Origin: a virus
DNA length: 64,000 nucleotides
Direction: 5' to 3' (one strand)
Virus record (IMG/VR): IMGVR_UViG_3300025423_000001
Span: 23,119-87,118 of that record
Numbering within the stretch: position 1 is the first letter of the stretch; each line of letters begins with the position of its first letter. Made by a program: the position numbers and the translations under genes. The notes under the pieces were generated by a model. The model was not told where the DNA came from and did no database searches. It saw nothing but the letters and a program-made list of their open reading frames with translations. Shown in pieces: positions 24,506 to 31,838 of the stretch.

Positions 24506-24878
24506 TTTGCGATTTTAATATCTGGTCTGTCATCAGCCTGTTAGCGTTTTCTTGGGCCCAGTCAATCATCTCCATACTCTCCATCACCCAGATGATTGCC
24601 TTATGCACAGGACTTAAGTCTGGATACTCGTTGTCAAGCATGTCAGTGATTTCTTTGTAATAGCTTACCGGCAGCCATGGAAATCCCCCTGGGCTGAAGT
24701 AATCAATCTGCATAAGATGGGCCAGCAATACAGGCTCAAACTCCAAGCGCAAGGCTATTATCTTGTCAGCACAGCTGAGTACCACTTCCCTGGGCACCCC
24801 GGCTGCCTCAGCTAAGGAGACAGCAGTGTCTCCCACCTCAAGTTTATCCAGCCTGAGGAAATCTTTAAGTTTCTCCAT
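24459..24878 (-). CDS. Hypothetical protein
   Basis: The 139-residue product has an N-terminal helix pair, an aromatic middle (YFSPGGFPWLPVSYYKEI) and a Gln/Thr-rich tail that overlaps the next gene. It has no motif I recognise. It is flanked by small unknown genes, four bases after the gene ending at 24883. Confidence 0.65.
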   Translation of the reverse strand: MEKLKDFLRLDKLEVGDTAVSLAEAAGVPREVVLSCADKIIALRLEFEPVLLAHLMQIDYFSPGGFPWLPVSYYKEITDMLDNEYPDLSPVHKAIIWVMESMEMIDWAQENANRLMTDQILKSQNGKDTNQQATEPQGD

Positions 24879-24882
24879 ACAA

Positions 24883-25290
24883 CTATGGTTTGATTATTCG
24901 GCTGGAATTAGCCAGTTCTTGCGCCCTCTTGGCAAATGATTTCTGGACAATGTGTACGGCTGCTTCGTAGAAAGAGAACAGGAAATGGGTGTAGCACCAT
25001 GCTTTTTGTACGTCCGTAAGCGTGTCACACGCATCAATTTGGCTGGCAAGTGCTTCCCGCACGCTGGTCGGCATGAAATCCACCTCGACCTTATCGAGTT
25101 GTTCCATAGTAGTAACCTGTGCAAGCTTCTCTTGCAGATTAAGGTCTTCAATGTTCTTGCGGACAAGAGGCTCTACCTCTTTAGCCATCTGGCTCTTTGT
25201 AGCTTCAAAGAGTGAGAGGGCACTAAACACTATCTCAACTTGGCTCTGGCCGTGGATGTTGATAAGTGCAGATACTGGTGTTGTACTCAT
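24883..25290 (-). CDS. Hypothetical helical protein
   Basis: The 135-residue product is mostly alpha-helical, with VEPLVRKNIEDLNLQEKL and a conserved-looking C-terminal helix AAVHIVQKSFAKRAQELA. It is the first gene after the tmRNA gene in transcription order and may share its transcript. Function is unknown. Confidence 0.7.
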   Translation of the reverse strand: MSTTPVSALINIHGQSQVEIVFSALSLFEATKSQMAKEVEPLVRKNIEDLNLQEKLAQVTTMEQLDKVEVDFMPTSVREALASQIDACDTLTDVQKAWCYTHFLFSFYEAAVHIVQKSFAKRAQELANSSRIIKP

Positions 25291-25369
25291 GGTACGTGTT
25301 TAAAGTGTGAATAAAGAGCCCGGTGTAGAAACACCAGGCGAGAAAAACCAAATCAACTGCTTGTGAGAG

Positions 25370-25712
25370 TGGAGGTGGGGGGAGTCGAACCCCCGTCTTT
25401 CCTGCAAAGCCTAATACCGTTCTTACATGCTTAGTACTGCATCACTGCTGCACCGTAATTGGGGCCACACGATTGTGACCGCTCCACCACCAGCTTTTGA
25501 GTGAAACTGGAAACACTGGTTTGTGCCCTGTTGAAGTGCCGGGCTGGCAAGTGATTAGGCTGCGATAGCCTTGTCAGCAGCGAATGCCATACGGATGATG
25601 GCAGCGCCTTCTTGTTGACGTTTGTCGGTTGTTGTTTAGGAGTGGTTTGGCTCTCCCAAGCCTTGCATGTGATACTATTCTGTTACCTGAAATCAAATCC
25701 AAATACACCCCC
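25370..25712 (-). ncRNA. ssrA: Transfer-messenger RNA (tmRNA)
   Basis: The 343-base RNA has a tRNA-like end. The 5' GGGGGTG (25712-25706) pairs with 3' CACCTCC (25377-25371). The T arm is GGGGG-TTCGACT-CCCCC, the tmRNA-type D region reads GGATTTGATT, and ACATGC pairs with GCATGT in the P2 helix. An internal frame ends MAFAADKAIAA followed by TAA at 25557-25555, a plausible proteolysis tag ending in Ala-Ala. Exact resume codon is uncertain. tmRNA with host SmpB rescues stalled ribosomes and tags the product for ClpXP. CCA is not encoded. Confidence 0.85.
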
Positions 25713-25915
25713 GTAAGCAGGACAGCTCCCTGGTTCACTACTAACGTTTAAGTTATCCCGAAGAATAGCAAGCCACCACGCCCGTTTGTAATGTCCGAGC
25801 CAGGAAATCTTGCTCTCGGCCTCCTGCTGCCCTGCCTTGTCCTCGGATAAAGCTCACGCCTACACCGGGGTATCAGACTATCCCCTAAGGAAACGGTGTT
25901 ACCCTGTCATCTGGA
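25713..25915 (-). other. Non-coding, possibly structured leader ahead of tmRNA
   Basis: No credible gene fills these 203 bases. On the minus strand several stems can form: TCCGAG with CTCGGA (25794-25799 and 25842-25847), GGGG with CCCC around 25870-25890, and CAGG with CCTG around 25720-25735. It may contain the tmRNA promoter, a 5' precursor, or a separate small RNA. No tRNA T-loop is present. Confidence 0.4.
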
Positions 25916-26275
25916 TTATCGTGCCATCGTGGCTTGCGTTATTGCTCCTTTGGCTCTGTAGCCTGCACGTTGCGTCATCAGTATCTGGCTGGCATACCTG
26001 TCATCTTTGATGATGAAGTTTTCATCTCCAAGCTCAGCTATCTGTGCTTTGTTGGCATTACGGACGGCTATCTTGAAAGGATGGGCTGAAGACTTAGGGC
26101 AGATGCGTGCTTGGTTATGCACATACTGTGATACTTTTTTACTTCCTTTCATTCCCATCTTGCTGCCATAAATGAACACTCCGGCCATAACCCTGCTGGG
26201 AAACACTACAATCAAGCAAGCCTCATCAGCATTGTAAACAGCCGTAGGCTCTCCTTCTGATTTAAACTTTTGCAT
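25916..26275 (-). CDS. Hypothetical small protein
   Basis: The 119-residue product has an N-terminal beta part (ACLIVVFPSRVMAGVFIYG), a basic middle (GSKMGMKGSKKVSQYVHNQ) and a polar C-terminus. It is the last gene before the tmRNA leader. No family is recognised. Confidence 0.65.
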   Translation of the reverse strand: MQKFKSEGEPTAVYNADEACLIVVFPSRVMAGVFIYGSKMGMKGSKKVSQYVHNQARICPKSSAHPFKIAVRNANKAQIAELGDENFIIKDDRYASQILMTQRAGYRAKGAITQATMAR

Positions 26276-26305
26276 GGTTCAAAGATTGGTTGAGAACAGT
26301 GAGGA

Positions 26306-26560
26306 TTAGTCTGTTTCTATAGAGCCTGGAGGGTCTGGCAAAGTGATAGGGAATATTACCACTTCCCTGTTACGTAGGAGCTTAACCTTTTCCAATGGAA
26401 TAAATACGAACTGTTTTCCATCTACCCTGTATTCCTGTACACGCAAGTTGCCGTAATCAGTTATGCTTACTACTTTGCCTATACGTACAACCCTGGAAGG
26501 CGCCCATACTACTACAGAGCCTACTACAATTTCCTCTCCTTGACTGTCAAGTAACATCAT
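26306..26560 (-). CDS. Small beta-barrel (SH3/KOW-like) protein
   Basis: The 84-residue product has alternating strands: VGSVVVWAPSRVVRIGKVVS, then DYGNLRVQEYRV, then FVFIPLEKVKLL. This spacing resembles a KOW/SH3-like small barrel. The product at 27442-27672 has a similar pattern. Its stop overlaps the next gene start by four bases. Function is unknown. Confidence 0.65.
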   Translation of the reverse strand: MMLLDSQGEEIVVGSVVVWAPSRVVRIGKVVSITDYGNLRVQEYRVDGKQFVFIPLEKVKLLRNREVVIFPITLPDPPGSIETD

Positions 26561-26817
26561 TGTGTAAGAAATTTAGCGCGGTGGATAACTTGGTACCGCT
26601 GTTTGTTGATGATGAATGTTTTCTTTCTTGCGTTGCCCAGCACCTCATTCAGCAACGGGATGTGAGGCTCTGTGTTTTTAATGGCCTGCTCTGATGTTGT
26701 AACAAAGTCCTTGGCCCCGAATGGTAGACTGTGTGGGCCGATGGCAATGGGCCATTCACCGTTGAACACGTAATGTTCGAGGTCGAGTTCCCTGAAGAAT
26801 ATCATGTACTGCTTCAT
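26557..26817 (-). CDS. Hypothetical small protein
   Basis: The 86-residue product begins MKQYMIFFRELDLEHYVFNG and ends with a basic strand KKTFIINKQRYQVIHRAKF. It is joined to both neighbours by four-base ATGA-type overlaps, which strongly suggests it is expressed. No domain is recognised. Confidence 0.65.
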   Translation of the reverse strand: MKQYMIFFRELDLEHYVFNGEWPIAIGPHSLPFGAKDFVTTSEQAIKNTEPHIPLLNEVLGNARKKTFIINKQRYQVIHRAKFLTQ

Positions 26818-27302
26818 AGCTTCGGCTGCTTGAAGTTCTCAATCAGCATCTGCAACATTTGTAGCCGTTCTGGCCCAAGAGCCTGCACCTGCTCAACCAC
26901 AGACATCATGTCTTTGATACGCCAAGCACTTACCCCCTCAAGGATAACATTTAGCTCTTTTACGGCTGTGGTGATAGGCTGCAGTTCATGCACAGCCTGC
27001 TTCACCTTGTCCTTTAGCTTTGGCAGCCTATCAAAGAACTCCTCCCAGAACTCATCGAGTTTAGTAGTGTGTTCTTCCTGTGCAGCTGTAAACTCCTGTC
27101 GGGCTGTGAGAAGCAAGGCTCTGTACTTCAATACTTCCTCGCTAAGTAGCTGATACTCCTGCTTCATCCAATCCTTTTCCCGTGTGAAGATTTTCTTTAC
27201 CACTTCCAGTTGCATGGCATAATTGTCACGCATAGCCTCAACTTTGGCCTTGTCCTCTTTAGTGAGGTAGAGTGAGAGATACTCTGTTTTGTTGTCGTTC
27301 AT
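26814..27302 (-). CDS. Coiled-coil protein
   Basis: The 162-residue product is almost wholly helical and charged, with heptad-like runs (KLDEFWEEFFDRLPKLKDKV). It likely forms a coiled-coil oligomer. The next gene start overlaps its stop. Such proteins in early phage operons often bind host factors, but no function can be assigned. Confidence 0.65.
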   Translation of the reverse strand: MNDNKTEYLSLYLTKEDKAKVEAMRDNYAMQLEVVKKIFTREKDWMKQEYQLLSEEVLKYRALLLTARQEFTAAQEEHTTKLDEFWEEFFDRLPKLKDKVKQAVHELQPITTAVKELNVILEGVSAWRIKDMMSVVEQVQALGPERLQMLQMLIENFKQPKL

Positions 27303-27304
27303 AG

Positions 27305-27445
27305 TTATTTCTTTAAACTCCCCGGACGGGTAAATTCAGACCTGTTGACTTGCTTCTTCTTGGCAGAGCCCCCTGTGGCCTTGATGTTGTTAAAGTCTTC
27401 GATGCGGGCTCGTAAGCGTTCTGCTTGTTTCTTGGATTTCTTCAT
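27305..27445 (-). CDS. Very small basic protein (46 residues)
   Basis: The frame reads MKKSKKQAERLRARIEDFNN then a Lys-rich tail ending at TAA 27305. Its ATG overlaps the TGA of the preceding gene (27445-27442), and it ends two bases before the next start. Placement and composition support a real gene. Its strongly basic, helical nature suggests nucleic-acid binding. Confidence 0.6.
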   Translation of the reverse strand: MKKSKKQAERLRARIEDFNNIKATGGSAKKKQVNRSEFTRPGSLKK

Positions 27446-27672
27446 ACCTTGATGATTTGGTGTGTTTTGATTGGTTGTTGAATGTGGCTGTAAACGATGT
27501 CAATGCTGGGGACGCATCTATCATCCACCTTTCTTGATTTCACAGCCTGTACCCTTACCGTCCCTTTGGCACTGATGCTGGATACCCTTCCCAGCTGTAG
27601 TCTTCCTTTACTGTAAAAACAGATGGTATCCCCAGGGGCAAGTCTGTTGTCGTAGATGTCGTATCTATCCAT
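27442..27672 (-). CDS. Small beta-barrel (SH3/KOW-like) protein
   Basis: The 76-residue product has LAPGDTICFYSKGRLQLGRV, SISAKGTVRVQAV and a C-terminal strand. The order G..I....S.....GRV..I...G.VRVQ parallels the product at 26306-26560, so the two may be diverged duplicates. Its first half is overlapped by the upstream gene in another frame for 118 bases. Confidence 0.65.
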   Translation of the reverse strand: MDRYDIYDNRLAPGDTICFYSKGRLQLGRVSSISAKGTVRVQAVKSRKVDDRCVPSIDIVYSHIQQPIKTHQIIKV

Positions 27673-28166
27673 GGTTCTGTGTTTATTGGTTCATTATCGT
27701 CTTCGTCTATATCATCAGGCTCTCCTTCATCGGCATGGGCTGCATAATAGCTATCGGGCATTGGTACTTGGCCCATCTTGGCAAAGCATATTGGCCCCAG
27801 CCCACGTTTGATACTTTCGGCATCTGTAAGTGGGCGTGTGCACCGGCCACACTTGTTGTGATGCATTACTTCCATCTCTATGGGTATAGTCTTAGCTACT
27901 ACATGCTTCCATATCCATCGGAACTTACGCTGATTTTCACGCCTATCACCCTCTGGGATGAACACGTCACCGCGTATATAGCCAATTTTGTTGAAGCCTG
28001 CGTCACGTACATACCAGCGTGTAAAAGACCGTGTGTCTTTGACAGAAGTGTGCTTTGGCCAGCCATAGATGAAGACTTTGAACTGGTTACCTGTAGATAG
28101 GTTGTTGAATGTGACTTCACACCGGCCTGCCAGCATGAAGTCATAAACGTACTCGTGTGCTATCAT
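27555..28166 (-). CDS. DUF6011-like zinc-knuckle protein
   Basis: The 203-residue product contains NKCGRCTRPLTDAESIKRG followed by LGPICFAKMG at about 104-134. This is a compact three-cysteine block typical of DUF6011-type proteins found widely in phages. The N-terminal 95 residues are beta-rich with aromatic residues. The C-terminal acidic region overlaps the next gene. The function of the family is not established. Confidence 0.7.
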   Translation of the reverse strand: MIAHEYVYDFMLAGRCEVTFNNLSTGNQFKVFIYGWPKHTSVKDTRSFTRWYVRDAGFNKIGYIRGDVFIPEGDRRENQRKFRWIWKHVVAKTIPIEMEVMHHNKCGRCTRPLTDAESIKRGLGPICFAKMGQVPMPDSYYAAHADEGEPDDIDEDDNEPINTEPWIDTTSTTTDLPLGIPSVFTVKEDYSWEGYPASVPKGR

Positions 28167-28456
28167 TTTAGAGCCTCCTTACATAGTTGAATTGCAGCTT
28201 GTAAAGCCTCAATGCGTGAGTCTTTGTCATTGACTGGCCACCAACTAAACTCTGCATCAAAGGGCTTTTGAGCATAGAACTCTGGAAAGTCTTTATCTGT
28301 GTCCATTGTAAGCTTAGGTTTGTACCCTAGCTTTTCATCAGCTACGTCATCCAGCAATAAGCATACATAATGAGGATACATAGAGTCTTCAAGAACTTCT
28401 AATGTTATTTCATAAACCCTTAACCTTTCTTCAGTTGTCAGTTTACTCCTTCTCAT
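28163..28456 (-). CDS. Hypothetical protein, paralogue of the adjacent gene
   Basis: The 97-residue product has LTTEERLRVYEITLEVLED at the N-terminus, FPEFYAQKPFD, and DSRIEALQAAIQLCKEA at the end. The upstream neighbour shows the same three blocks in the same order, so this is a tandem duplicate. It is joined to both neighbours by four-base overlaps. Function is unknown. Confidence 0.7.
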   Translation of the reverse strand: MRRSKLTTEERLRVYEITLEVLEDSMYPHYVCLLLDDVADEKLGYKPKLTMDTDKDFPEFYAQKPFDAEFSWWPVNDKDSRIEALQAAIQLCKEALK

Positions 28457-28773
28457 GGGTACACTCCTTCTTCAGTCAACTTAATGGCTGCCCTGAGAGC
28501 GTTAATACGTGATTGCTTATCATACTCTTCCCACCACCTACTTGTCTCATAATGAGTATGTGGAGGTTTTTGTGCAAACAGTTCTGGGTAGTCAGCTGAT
28601 ATTTGTTTACTTTGCCAGTAAGGGAGAATATCCAAATTACCAGCTACCTGTTTCACAAGTATGCACAGCCAAAAGTCTTTGGTTTTCAAATGAAGACTTT
28701 CTAAAGCTGCCTTGTACACTTCCAGCCTTTGCTCTACTGTAAGCTGGCTACTGGTTATGATTTCTGGTTTCAT
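28453..28773 (-). CDS. Hypothetical protein, paralogue of the adjacent gene
   Basis: The 106-residue product has LTVEQRLEVYKAALESLH, YPELFAQKPPH and QSRINALRAAIKLTEEG, aligning with its downstream neighbour. The stretch WLCILVKQVAG parallels YVCLLLDDVAD there. It starts a tight run of overlapping genes. Function is unknown. Confidence 0.7.
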   Translation of the reverse strand: MKPEIITSSQLTVEQRLEVYKAALESLHLKTKDFWLCILVKQVAGNLDILPYWQSKQISADYPELFAQKPPHTHYETSRWWEEYDKQSRINALRAAIKLTEEGVYP

Positions 28774-28829
28774 GTCAATAGTTTAAAACCAGCCAAGGGG
28801 AGACTGGGGTGGCTCCCCAATTCTATCTC

Positions 28830-28867
28830 ACAGACGTTCATGCACACATATCTTGCTCACCGTCTGT
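28830..28867. repeat. Inverted repeat in a small gene-free gap
   Basis: ACAGACG (28830-28836) and CGTCTGT (28861-28867) are exact complements around a 24-base loop. Nearby, GGGGAG and CTCCCC (about 28799-28818) form another stem. No T tract follows either. They lie in the 124-base gap between two minus genes and may be regulatory. Confidence 0.35.
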
Positions 28868-28897
28868 TCTCGCCTAAAGACCCTTGCTGGTAATTAG

Positions 28898-29215
28898 TTA
28901 ATCTGTTTTTGTATCAAAATCTGCCCACCCGTTTGTTACTTTATCCAGCCAACAACTGTCATCAGTTGGTTCAGGCTGTGTAAGGAGGGTTTGCTGTTGG
29001 TGTGTGTACCATGTCAGCTTTTCAAACCTTGATAGCTGTATGGCCCCGAGGATAAGCATCATGTCATCGCTGTAACAAGGCTCATCACCATCATACAGTG
29101 GGGGCATAACATAGTGTAGGCTGTGCAACACCACGGTCTTACTGTCAGTGTCTGCCGGGATGATGGAATATTCCACTTTCCAATTGCCTGGGCCGGCTGC
29201 AATAGTCAATACCAT
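28898..29215 (-). CDS. Hypothetical small protein
   Basis: The 105-residue product starts MVLTIAAGPGNWKVEYSIIP and has a strand-rich first half and an acidic C-terminus. It overlaps the membrane-protein gene upstream by 10 bases. No motif is recognised. Confidence 0.65.
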   Translation of the reverse strand: MVLTIAAGPGNWKVEYSIIPADTDSKTVVLHSLHYVMPPLYDGDEPCYSDDMMLILGAIQLSRFEKLTWYTHQQQTLLTQPEPTDDSCWLDKVTNGWADFDTKTD

Positions 29216-29406
29216 GGCTCCTCCGCGATTGTGCTTAAATAATCAGGATGTACCGAGCCTTCAACAGCATATCCTTCCTCAAGGTCGCTGTCATCAATAA
29301 ATTCGTCATCTGGTTCCTGTCTCTTGGCATACTTTAGCCACAGGATTGTAACCACTCCCAGAGCAAAGCCGCTCAGGAAGCCGAATAGCAACGCTAGCTT
29401 GTCCAT
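29206..29406 (-). CDS. Small single-helix membrane protein
   Basis: The 66-residue product has one N-terminal transmembrane helix (LLFGFLSGFALGVVTILWL, residues about 6-24), then KYAKR as a positive stop and an acidic cytoplasmic tail. It might modify the host membrane or anchor a partner. Coupled with the following gene by overlap. Confidence 0.65.
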   Translation of the reverse strand: MDKLALLFGFLSGFALGVVTILWLKYAKRQEPDDEFIDDSDLEEGYAVEGSVHPDYLSTIAEEPWY

Positions 29407-29416
29407 AGTTGGATGT

Positions 29417-29539
29417 TTAAATGTGAATTAAGATTGTTTGATGGGCCACCTTGCCCACGAAGAAATTAGGTGCCACACTGTATGCACAAGGCTGCTCACG
29501 GGCTAACTTAGAAAGGGTGAGTTGTTCCCGGCTATCCAT
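29417..29539 (-). CDS. Possible very small protein (40 residues)
   Basis: A frame from ATG 29539 to TAA 29417 reads MDSREQLTLSKLAREQPCAY and ends ILIHI. It fills most of the 190-base gap between the methyltransferase and the membrane-protein gene. Nothing beyond position supports it. Confidence 0.35.
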   Translation of the reverse strand: MDSREQLTLSKLAREQPCAYSVAPNFFVGKVAHQTILIHI

Positions 29540-29598
29540 CACTGGGACGCCAGGTCAGGGAATTACACGGATTGGCTACCGCTCTGACCCTGAAATCG

Positions 29599-30168
29599 TT
29601 ATATACGTTTGAACACCATCAATGTGTCTTTGAACCACGGCAATGTCGAGGCTGCCCTCATCTTGTCTGTCTCAGCCAGATGAATCTCAAAGCCTCGTTG
29701 TTCCATAGCCCCGGTTATGTACCCGTTAGGCTTGCAGTTCACATGCCCGTCTCCTCCCTGCCCAGGTACAGCCCAACTCAGGATAATCCAGTCTTTGGCA
29801 TACTTGACTACGTTGTCAAGGAATGTGTCCTCGAATTGGGCTGGAATGTGTTCTCCCACTTCAAGGCTGAGGATGAAGTCAGGGTATTGCCCTTCCATTG
29901 GCTGGGCATTGTAGTAAAAGGGCTGTGATAGGTCAGCGACTTGGCACATGGGGTAATTGGTGTGTGGATTGCCGTCATAGCCTATAGCCATCATACCTGG
30001 GAATGCGTTGATGCGGGCCACATACTTTCCTTCTCCACAGCCTAAGTCCAGCATTGTCCACAGGTTGTTCTCCCACATGAAATCCTCTATAGCGTCAGCC
30101 AACGCTTCGTCAAAGCAGTGCCCTTCATTTGTCTCGTTGAGCCAGGCTCCGTTTTCAGTTATCTTCAT
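29599..30168 (-). CDS. Class I SAM-dependent methyltransferase
   Basis: ATG 30168 gives 189 residues and an ATGA overlap with the upstream glycosyltransferase-like gene. Motif I is MLDLGCGEGKYV at about 38-49, followed by AIGYDGNPH, and FILSLEVGEHIP as the motif IV region. The catalytic residues for a DNA methylase (DPPY or PCQ) are not visible, so the substrate is more likely a small molecule, sugar or protein. Pairing with a GT25-like gene suggests glycan work. Confidence 0.8.
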   Translation of the reverse strand: MKITENGAWLNETNEGHCFDEALADAIEDFMWENNLWTMLDLGCGEGKYVARINAFPGMMAIGYDGNPHTNYPMCQVADLSQPFYYNAQPMEGQYPDFILSLEVGEHIPAQFEDTFLDNVVKYAKDWIILSWAVPGQGGDGHVNCKPNGYITGAMEQRGFEIHLAETDKMRAASTLPWFKDTLMVFKRI

Positions 30169-30812
30169 ACGTCCTCCCCTTTCCACAACTCATACTGCCA
30201 CAAGTACCTGTCGTTGTTATAGTCTGTGTCCTTCTTCAAGATGTCGCTGTAGCCCGGCATCTGGAGTGCTATCATCTTGGCTGGCATAGTGAGATGAAAT
30301 TTGTTAGAATCTGGAGCAGATGCTGTCCCCTGTGGTATTAAAGCATTAAGCTTTTCTGTCTCTTTGCTAATGGCCACATCTAAGTGCTCATTCTCATCCA
30401 TGTTTAAGAAGGTGTCATAGAAATTCTGGTACACGATATAACAATGTGTGCCAGACATAGAATGGAGTAACCACCAGCAGCTGCCTTTGAAATAAACCTT
30501 ATGTGTTCCATACACGCCCCCTGTATGTACAGAAGTTCTTGCACAGGGGTAAGGTTTTTCATTTACAAACCAATCAGCGGCTCCTGGGGCCGTGAACACA
30601 CAATCGTCTTCCATAAGCCAGACATAAGGCAAACCCTCGTCTTTAGCCATCTGGACTATCTTCCTGTGTGACAAGTGGCAGCCACGGACAGGATTGTCCT
30701 CGTCTATCGTGGCTGCGTGTATCTCAAACTCGAAGCCCTGTTCGTCAGCCTGCTTAGTGATATTGGCTAAGCGGTCGGCACGGGCAATGTTGTGGATGAT
30801 GTGTGCTGTCAT
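30165..30812 (-). CDS. Glycosyltransferase family 25-like protein
   Basis: The 215-residue product matches GT25 layout: an N-terminal strand AHIIHNIARADRLANI, GCHLSHRKIVQMAKDEGLPY at about 44-63 and the acidic block WLMEDDCVF that would bind metal and nucleotide sugar. GT25 enzymes act in lipopolysaccharide synthesis or collagen glycosylation. In a phage it may alter the host surface, phage DNA or virion glycans. It overlaps both neighbours by four bases. Confidence 0.75.
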   Translation of the reverse strand: MTAHIIHNIARADRLANITKQADEQGFEFEIHAATIDEDNPVRGCHLSHRKIVQMAKDEGLPYVWLMEDDCVFTAPGAADWFVNEKPYPCARTSVHTGGVYGTHKVYFKGSCWWLLHSMSGTHCYIVYQNFYDTFLNMDENEHLDVAISKETEKLNALIPQGTASAPDSNKFHLTMPAKMIALQMPGYSDILKKDTDYNNDRYLWQYELWKGEDV

Positions 30813-31510
30813 AGCTGTTTGTTGTTGGGGTTTTCAACCATGAAGTAATCGTACCAGAGTTGAGAGAAATGGGTGATGGTGTGCTGGGCCAGCTTCTCAG
30901 AAGCAAAGTACAATACGCTAAATTGCACGTAACAGTTATACCATGGTTCTAAGCATTTCTTATCATGGTTTAATACTATGTGCCATTTTGATTGGTTATA
31001 CTGTCTCCAATTAGGGCTCCATCCTTCATTCAATGCTTCAGCTATCACAGCCAGCTTACAATAGGCCAGCACTGATTTGGCTCGGGCTTCAGATGGTACA
31101 GTTAAATGATTACTAGAGCCATGCACAAAGAGGGTATAATTATCTATCATGCCGCGATGTGTTGCCCAGTACAAAGGCTGCACCAACTCAACCGCATCTT
31201 CCCAGCTTTTCACCATGTCTGTGATGGATTCGGGAACAAGCTCAAAAGTATTTGCACTACAAGCTGTTGGCCCAATAAACCTATCAAATTGCACTTTATA
31301 AGAACGATGTGGGAATGCAGGTACTTCTATTATGGTGCCTAACATACCTTTGCACTGTATACCATTGGTAAACACATTAGTTGTACATATCACCCGGGTA
31401 CCTACCTTAAACTTTTTCAACAGCTCCTTTTGAGCCTCTTGCTGCTGCTCTATTTTTTCGATTTGTTCAGGTGTGAGGGTGATTGTCACTCCGTGGATTG
31501 TTGTTGTCAT
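30809..31510 (-). CDS. Conserved phage hypothetical protein
   Basis: The 233-residue product has an N-terminal coiled helix, a small beta domain (VGTRVICTTN, GMLGTIIEVP) and a C-terminal half with SPNWRQYNQSKWHIVLNH, CYVQFSVLYFASEKLAQHTI and a WYDYF end. This C-terminal pattern recurs in many phages of Bacteroidota and others, always without known role. Four-base overlaps link it to both neighbours. Confidence 0.7.
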   Translation of the reverse strand: MTTTIHGVTITLTPEQIEKIEQQQEAQKELLKKFKVGTRVICTTNVFTNGIQCKGMLGTIIEVPAFPHRSYKVQFDRFIGPTACSANTFELVPESITDMVKSWEDAVELVQPLYWATHRGMIDNYTLFVHGSSNHLTVPSEARAKSVLAYCKLAVIAEALNEGWSPNWRQYNQSKWHIVLNHDKKCLEPWYNCYVQFSVLYFASEKLAQHTITHFSQLWYDYFMVENPNNKQL

Positions 31511-31773
31511 GTTGAATGTTTTGATTGTAAGTATTTGTCTACTACTATACCATAAGTTTCTCTTGCTAGCTCTTGTGGATAATCTGGAGCCATACTACAT
31601 TGCAGCCATGCAATGAAGTCTATCAGCTCATCTCTCAAGCTTTTAGCTGGAAATTGAACGTGTATGCTTGGCCGTAGTTCTGCTGGGATTTCCAGTTTAG
31701 GTGTTGTCTCTATGTTTAAATAGTTTGTATACCCCGTAACCAAGCCATAGCACAAGTGACTCCCCCACTCCAT
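31507..31773 (-). CDS. Hypothetical small protein
   Basis: ATG 31773 (MEWGSHLCYGLVTGY) gives 88 residues; the longer frame uses TTG. The product is mixed with a helical C-terminus. It overlaps the next gene by four bases and shares its 5' part with a small membrane-protein frame. No domain is recognised. Confidence 0.6.
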   Translation of the reverse strand: MEWGSHLCYGLVTGYTNYLNIETTPKLEIPAELRPSIHVQFPAKSLRDELIDFIAWLQCSMAPDYPQELARETYGIVVDKYLQSKHST

Positions 31774-31837
31774 GATTGTATATGGTATCAAGGATAGTAA
31801 TGGCTGTGAGACACAGGATTGTGATTGATTGTTTCAT
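31697..31837 (-). CDS. Possible small membrane protein (46 residues)
   Basis: The frame from ATG 31837 reads MKQSITILCLTAITILDTIY, a hydrophobic helix, then a second hydrophobic part LVLWLGYGVYKLF. It overlaps the next gene by 77 bases in another frame. It follows directly after another tiny membrane protein, so it may be part of the same group. Confidence 0.4.
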   Translation of the reverse strand: MKQSITILCLTAITILDTIYNHGVGESLVLWLGYGVYKLFKHRDNT

Positions 31838-31838
31838 A

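Noticed and set aside
25713-25915. A tRNA gene upstream of tmRNA
   Set aside because: No T-loop TTCRA pattern or acceptor pairing could be found on either strand.
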